Assembly (NCBI GenBank): GCA_016793325.1
Contig: JAEUKI010000024.1
Location: 87,130 to 151,129 of the forward strand
DNA length: 64,000 bases
Source: Myxococcales bacterium
Lineage (GTDB): Bacteria > Myxococcota_A > Polyangia > Polyangiales > Ga0077539
Direction of reading: 5' to 3'
Numbering within the stretch: the first letter of the stretch is position 1; every line of letters starts with the position of its first letter. This document shows, piece by piece, positions 60,987-64,000 of the stretch. A program made the position numbers and the translations under genes. The notes under the pieces are model-generated. The model was not told the DNA's origin. It made no database searches and saw nothing but the letters and a program-made list of their open reading frames with translations.

Positions 60987-62042
60987 GTGGCGGTCACGCT
61001 CTCGATTCGCAGCACAGACGGTGCGGCAGACGGCGCAGGCTCCGCGCAGACGTTGACCTTCGATCAACCGAGGGTCGTCGTCGGCCGTGGAGCGCACGCG
61101 GACGTTCGCCTCCCTGCGCGCGCGGTCTCGAGCGCGCACTTCGTCCTCAAGTTCGAGGGCGCGGAGCTCTCGATCACGGACGAAGCCTCCTCGAACGGAA
61201 CGCTCGTCAACGGCGCCCTCCTCGTGAAGGGCCGACGCAAAGTCGTGCGCGACGGCGATCGCATCGTGGTTCCGGGGTTCGAGCTTGTGCTCACGATCAC
61301 GACCGCGGTCGCCGACAGCCCCGATCGAACCGCCACCGTCGCGCGAAAGCTCCTGCAAGACGCGATCGCAGCCGCGGGCTCCGAGGCGACGCCGCCGACG
61401 TTGGAGCTCCGCTCGGGTCGCACCGCGGGCCGCCAGTGGCTCTTCGCGCCAGCGCCCTCGAAGCTCGTGATCGGCCGCGGCGACGGATGCGACATCGTGA
61501 TCGACGACGTCGACGCCTCGCGCCACCACGCCGAGTTCGTCCGCGACGAACAGGGCGTGATCGTCCGCGACCTCGCGAGCAAGAACGGCGTCTTCATCGC
61601 CGGCCGCAAAGTGCAAGAGCGCAGGCTTCGCGACGGCGACGAGCTGCAAATCGGCCGCGTCGTCCTCGCGTTTCGAGACCCCGCGGACGAGCTTTTGCGT
61701 GCGTTCGACGGAGGCGCGGACGACGCGAAGCCGCTCGAGCCTCAGCGCGCTTCGACCATCCCGCCGCCCGCGGCGACGCCCTCGCCGAGCGCAGACGCGG
61801 GCGCTGCGTCATCGGGTTCGCAGTCCGACACCACAGCGCCACCAGCGGGTGACGGCGGCGCGGCGCCGACGGCGTCCTCCGAGGGGCAGGGGGCCGCGGT
61901 GGAGCCGACGAAATCCACGAGCCCGAGCGAAAAGAGCGCGCCCAAGAAAAAGGGCTCGCTCGACTGGGTCGTCGCGCTGCTCGCGCTGTTGATCCTGGGC
62001 GTGAGCGTGATGGCCCTGGTACTCGTGCTTCGCCCTCGTTGA
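60987..62042 (+). CDS. Double FHA-domain membrane-anchored protein
   Basis: About 351 residues from GTG 60987 (VAVTLSIRS); the upstream frame is Arg/Pro-rich and unlikely. Two forkhead-associated domains: about 25-100 (VGRGAHADVRL, SSAHF, NGTLVNG) and about 155-235 (IGRGDGCDIVI, SRHHAEF, KNGVFIAGR). FHA domains bind phosphothreonine peptides, so this is a reader of Ser/Thr kinase signalling. A Thr/Ser/Ala/Pro linker and a C-terminal TM (about 325-346, tail-anchored) follow. Faces the PilZ gene; metK follows. Confidence 0.85.
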   Translation: MAVTLSIRSTDGAADGAGSAQTLTFDQPRVVVGRGAHADVRLPARAVSSAHFVLKFEGAELSITDEASSNGTLVNGALLVKGRRKVVRDGDRIVVPGFELVLTITTAVADSPDRTATVARKLLQDAIAAAGSEATPPTLELRSGRTAGRQWLFAPAPSKLVIGRGDGCDIVIDDVDASRHHAEFVRDEQGVIVRDLASKNGVFIAGRKVQERRLRDGDELQIGRVVLAFRDPADELLRAFDGGADDAKPLEPQRASTIPPPAATPSPSADAGAASSGSQSDTTAPPAGDGGAAPTASSEGQGAAVEPTKSTSPSEKSAPKKKGSLDWVVALLALLILGVSVMALVLVLRPR

Positions 62043-62061
62043 CAGAGGGGCGAAGGGGCGT

Positions 62062-62126
62062 GGTACCCGTTCGCGCCGCACTGCTGTGTGCACGACACGG
62101 CGCCGGGACCCACGGGCGACAGCGCC
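62062..62126 (+). promoter_or_regulatory. Structured leader upstream of metK
   Basis: A long hairpin pairs GGT (62062-62064), CCCG (62066-62069) and GCGCCG (62073-62078) with CGGCGC (62098-62103), CGGG (62104-62107) and ACC (62108-62110): 13 pairs with two 5'-side bulges and a 19-base loop. A second hairpin GGCG-ACAG-CGCC follows (62115-62126). It matches no SAM riboswitch class I can recognise. It may be a new regulatory leader for metK or the 3' end of the FHA transcript. Confidence 0.35.
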
Positions 62127-62153
62127 ACCCACTTTGCACGAGGTTGAGAATCG

Positions 62154-63401
62154 ATGGCTCTGAAGCAGTTCACGTCCGAATCGGTGAGCGAGGGACACCC
62201 GGACAAGATGTGCGACCAGATCTCGGACGCGGTCCTCGACGCCATTTTGGCGCAGGATCCCAAGGCCCGCGTGGCCTGCGAGACGTTGGTCAAGACCGGC
62301 TTCGTAGTGCTGGCCGGTGAGATCACGACGACGGCGCAGGTCGAGTACCCGCAGCTCGTCCGTCAGGTCGTCAACGAGATCGGCTACAACGACTCGCGCA
62401 TCGGCTTCGATGGAAACACCTGCGCGATTCTGACCGCGGTCGAGAAGCAATCGCCGGACATTTCGCAGGGCGTGAGCGAAGGCCAGGGCCTCCACAAGGA
62501 GCAGGGCGCCGGCGATCAGGGCCTGATGTTCGGCTTCGCGGTCGACGAGACGAAGGAGCTCTACCCGCTCCCGATCGCGCTCTCGCACGAGCTCGTCCGC
62601 AAGCTCGCGAAGTTTCGCAAGTCGAACAAGGTCGACTGGCTCCGCCCCGACGCCAAGAGCCAGGTCACGGTCGAGTACGACGGCCTCGAGCCGAAGCGCA
62701 TCGACGCGATCGTCCTGTCGACGCAGCACTCGGAAGACGTCAAGCACAAGACCATCGAAGAGTTCATCAACGATGTGCTCATCAAAGAGGTCGTTCCCTC
62801 GAAGCTCATCGACAAGAACACCAAGGTGTTCGTGAACCCGACGGGGCGCTTCGTGATCGGCGGACCGATGGGCGATTGCGGGCTCACGGGCCGCAAGATC
62901 ATCGTCGACACCTACGGCGGAATGGGTCGTCACGGCGGCGGCGCGTTCTCGGGCAAGGACCCGACGAAGGTCGACCGCTCGGCCGCGTACTACGCGCGCT
63001 ACGTCGCCAAGAACATCGTCGCCGCGGGCCTCGCGCGTCGCTGCGAAGTGCAGATCGCCTACGCGATCGGCGTCGCGCGCCCCGTGGGCGTCTACGTCGA
63101 CACGTTCGGAACGGGCGTGGTCGAAGAAGAGAAGATCTCGAAGTACGTGCTCGAGAAGTTCGACATGCGCCCGCGCGCGATCATCGAGGAGCTCGACCTG
63201 CTCCGCCCGATCTACCGCCAGACCGCGGCGTACGGACACTTCGGGCGCAAGGACTTCCCCTGGGAGAGCACGCACCGCGCGGCCGAGCTCAGCGACGCGC
63301 TCCTCGGCGGCAAGGGCGGCAAGAGCAGCTCGAAGGACGACAAGAAGGACGGCAAGAAGGACAAGAAGGACAAGAAGTCCGGCTCGTCCGCCGAAGCGTG
63401 A
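62154..63401 (+). CDS. metK: S-adenosylmethionine synthetase
   Basis: 415 residues. Makes S-adenosylmethionine from ATP and methionine. Family motifs: [28 protein letters not shown], and [22 protein letters not shown]. The core is normal length; about 30 extra residues at the C-terminus form a Lys/Asp/Ser-rich tail ([15 protein letters not shown] type), absent from typical MetK. The ATG is preceded by GAGGTTGAG about 6 bases upstream. The leader carries strong hairpins. The tail might bind RNA or acidic partners, or may be disordered. Confidence 0.96.
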   Translation: MALKQFTSESVSEGHPDKMCDQISDAVLDAILAQDPKARVACETLVKTGFVVLAGEITTTAQVEYPQLVRQVVNEIGYNDSRIGFDGNTCAILTAVEKQSPDISQGVSEGQGLHKEQGAGDQGLMFGFAVDETKELYPLPIALSHELVRKLAKFRKSNKVDWLRPDAKSQVTVEYDGLEPKRIDAIVLSTQHSEDVKHKTIEEFINDVLIKEVVPSKLIDKNTKVFVNPTGRFVIGGPMGDCGLTGRKIIVDTYGGMGRHGGGAFSGKDPTKVDRSAAYYARYVAKNIVAAGLARRCEVQIAYAIGVARPVGVYVDTFGTGVVEEEKISKYVLEKFDMRPRAIIEELDLLRPIYRQTAAYGHFGRKDFPWESTHRAAELSDALLGGKGGKSSSKDDKKDGKKDKKDKKSGSSAEA

Positions 63402-63430
63402 TCCACTGACCCCGGTCAGTTGGTCATCAA

Positions 63431-63513
63431 CGGGGGCGGGGCAGCGAGCGGGGGCGCGGCAGCAAGCAAGCGGGGCGCGGCAGCAAGCAAGCGGGGCGCG
63501 GCAGCAAGCAGCC
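63431..63513. repeat. 21-bp tandem repeats
   Basis: The unit at 63451-63471 repeats exactly at 63472-63492 and nearly at 63493-63513 (last two bases differ), with a degenerate copy at about 63431-63450. Key bases are GGGGCGCGG followed by CAGCAAGCAAGC. The final copy merges into the left arm of the large palindrome that follows. Confidence 0.9.
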
Positions 63514-63760
63514 GCGCATTGTGCCTCGAAGACATCGCGGGGCACGTTCACTCGATCTATCTCGGCAGGCGTTCTCGCTCGCGCTCGAACTTCGAGAGCA
63601 GAGCTAATCGAACTCTGCCTGCACATTTGCAGGCGATTCGAAGCACGCTCGCGCGACAACTCACGCTCCTAAGTTCGAGCGCGAGCGAGAACGCCTGCGG
63701 AGCTAAGCTCGAGAAGCCTCGCTGATCGGGTCTGCGAAGCACAGTGCGCGGCTGCTTGCT
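63503..63760. repeat. Large imperfect palindrome (foldback element)
   Basis: Inner arms 63565-63592 and 63671-63698 are perfect 28-base inverted repeats. Outer arms 63503-63533 and 63730-63760 match at 28 of 31 positions. Both pairs share the same centre (63631.5), so the whole 258 bases form one palindrome with weakly paired middle segments. Small hairpins lie inside the loop (63598-63618; 63618-63633). No transposase is visible. It could be a MITE, a transcribed hairpin RNA or a mobile-element end. Confidence 0.9.
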
Positions 63761-64000
63761 CTCATCATTCGTCACCTGTGGTGAATGAGCTGATACTTCG
63801 CTCATGAAACAGCGAGTGCACAGGCACTCCCCCCTGGCCCATGGGCTGTCCCCAACTGAAGTTGGGGGCAGCGAGGCCAAGGCTGTACGCCGCAAGCGGC
63901 GCACACAGATTCGAGATGGCGAGACCGCGAGAAGGCACAACGGACAGCAAAAATGCTGTACCCAGTGCGATGGCTTCTGATCGTGAAGTGCGCCGGTAGC
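63761..64000 (+). other. Chain of strong hairpins before the window edge (candidate structured RNA)
   Basis: Successive hairpins on the plus strand: a bulged stem around TCACC-TGT-GGTGA (about 63767-63788); GAGTGC-ACAG-GCACTC (about 63814-63829); palindrome GCCCATGGGC (about 63837-63846); an 11-pair stem CTGTCCCCAAC-TGAA-GTTGGGGGCAG (about 63845-63870); CGCCGC-AA-GCGGCG (about 63890-63903). The region is more AT-rich than elsewhere. An ATG at 63953 opens a frame that runs off the window (MLYPVRWLLIVKCAGS); it is too short to judge. The pattern fits a structured RNA preceding an enzyme gene, as in retrons or bridge-RNA elements, but no diagnostic motif is seen. Confidence 0.4.

Noticed and set aside
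62043..62153. SAM-I, SAM-II or SAH riboswitch before metK
   Set aside because: None of the conserved core bases of these classes could be found; only generic hairpins are present.
63431..63513. CRISPR array
   Set aside because: The 21-base units are directly adjacent with no spacers, and no cas gene is present.
63420..63725. A 101-residue ORF across the tandem repeats and palindrome
   Set aside because: It is made of repeat-derived Ala/Gly/Lys/Arg and palindrome-derived residues with no homology signal; the DNA structure explains it better.
63503..63760. Integron attC site or retron msr-msd
   Set aside because: The palindrome lacks the conserved attC core sites, and no reverse transcriptase is visible within the window. 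Kept only as a structural finding.

Overview
The window is very GC-rich, densely coded DNA from what looks like a myxobacterium (Myxococcota, probably Polyangia). The supporting evidence is two large secreted proteins ending in MYXO-CTERM sorting tails, a lipoprotein with a Myxococcus-type disulfide repeat, an AgmX/PglI-like TonB-tail protein, a transmembrane Ser/Thr kinase, and many lipoproteins with Asp/Ala/Ser/Thr-rich linkers just after the lipidated Cys. The species cannot be named from sequence alone. I found no rRNA, tRNA, CRISPR array or recognisable transposase gene.

Layout. 1-5.2 kb: 3' part of a dihaem cytochrome c peroxidase/MauG-like gene, a bfd-bfr iron-storage operon whose bacterioferritin has lost most ferroxidase ligands, a FIST sensor with an overlapping internally duplicated partner, and a HmuY-like lipoprotein. 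5.2-11.3 kb: a secreted six-hairpin glycosidase-like protein divergent from a KAS III-like enzyme with an incomplete triad, then a Cys-rich repeat lipoprotein. 11.5-20.6 kb: a LytS/LytTR two-component pair followed by an RND efflux trio (MFP, TolC-like, pump) and argJ. 20.9-25.3 kb: a small lipoprotein, a zinc-site-less homocysteine methyltransferase homologue, and an overlapping trio of MYXO-CTERM protein, Fic protein and unknown. 25.4-38.7 kb: AgmX-like protein, UvrD/Rep helicase, transmembrane kinase, then three secreted or lipidated proteins (VWA, IgGFc-binding-like, subtilase with MYXO-CTERM).

38.8-43.7 kb is the most unusual part. One gene fuses TPR-like repeats, a zinc-binding sirtuin, a lipoyl domain with its acceptor lysine, and an unrecognised C-terminal domain. 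It is divergent from a tight three-gene operon of unknown proteins. I know of no described protein with this order. Sirtuin chemistry acting on a lipoylated carrier is known only as separate proteins in the macrodomain-linked sirtuin operons.

43.8-63.4 kb returns to chromosomal housekeeping and envelope genes: a three-gene envelope operon, speA, AlkB-like, lipoproteins, a cystathionine gamma-synthase/lyase family gene, a PilZ-AMIN protein divergent from a double-FHA protein, and metK behind a hairpin-rich leader. The last 600 bases change character completely: 21-bp tandem repeats run into a 258-bp imperfect palindrome, followed by a chain of strong hairpins up to the window edge. This looks like the end of a mobile or structured-RNA element.
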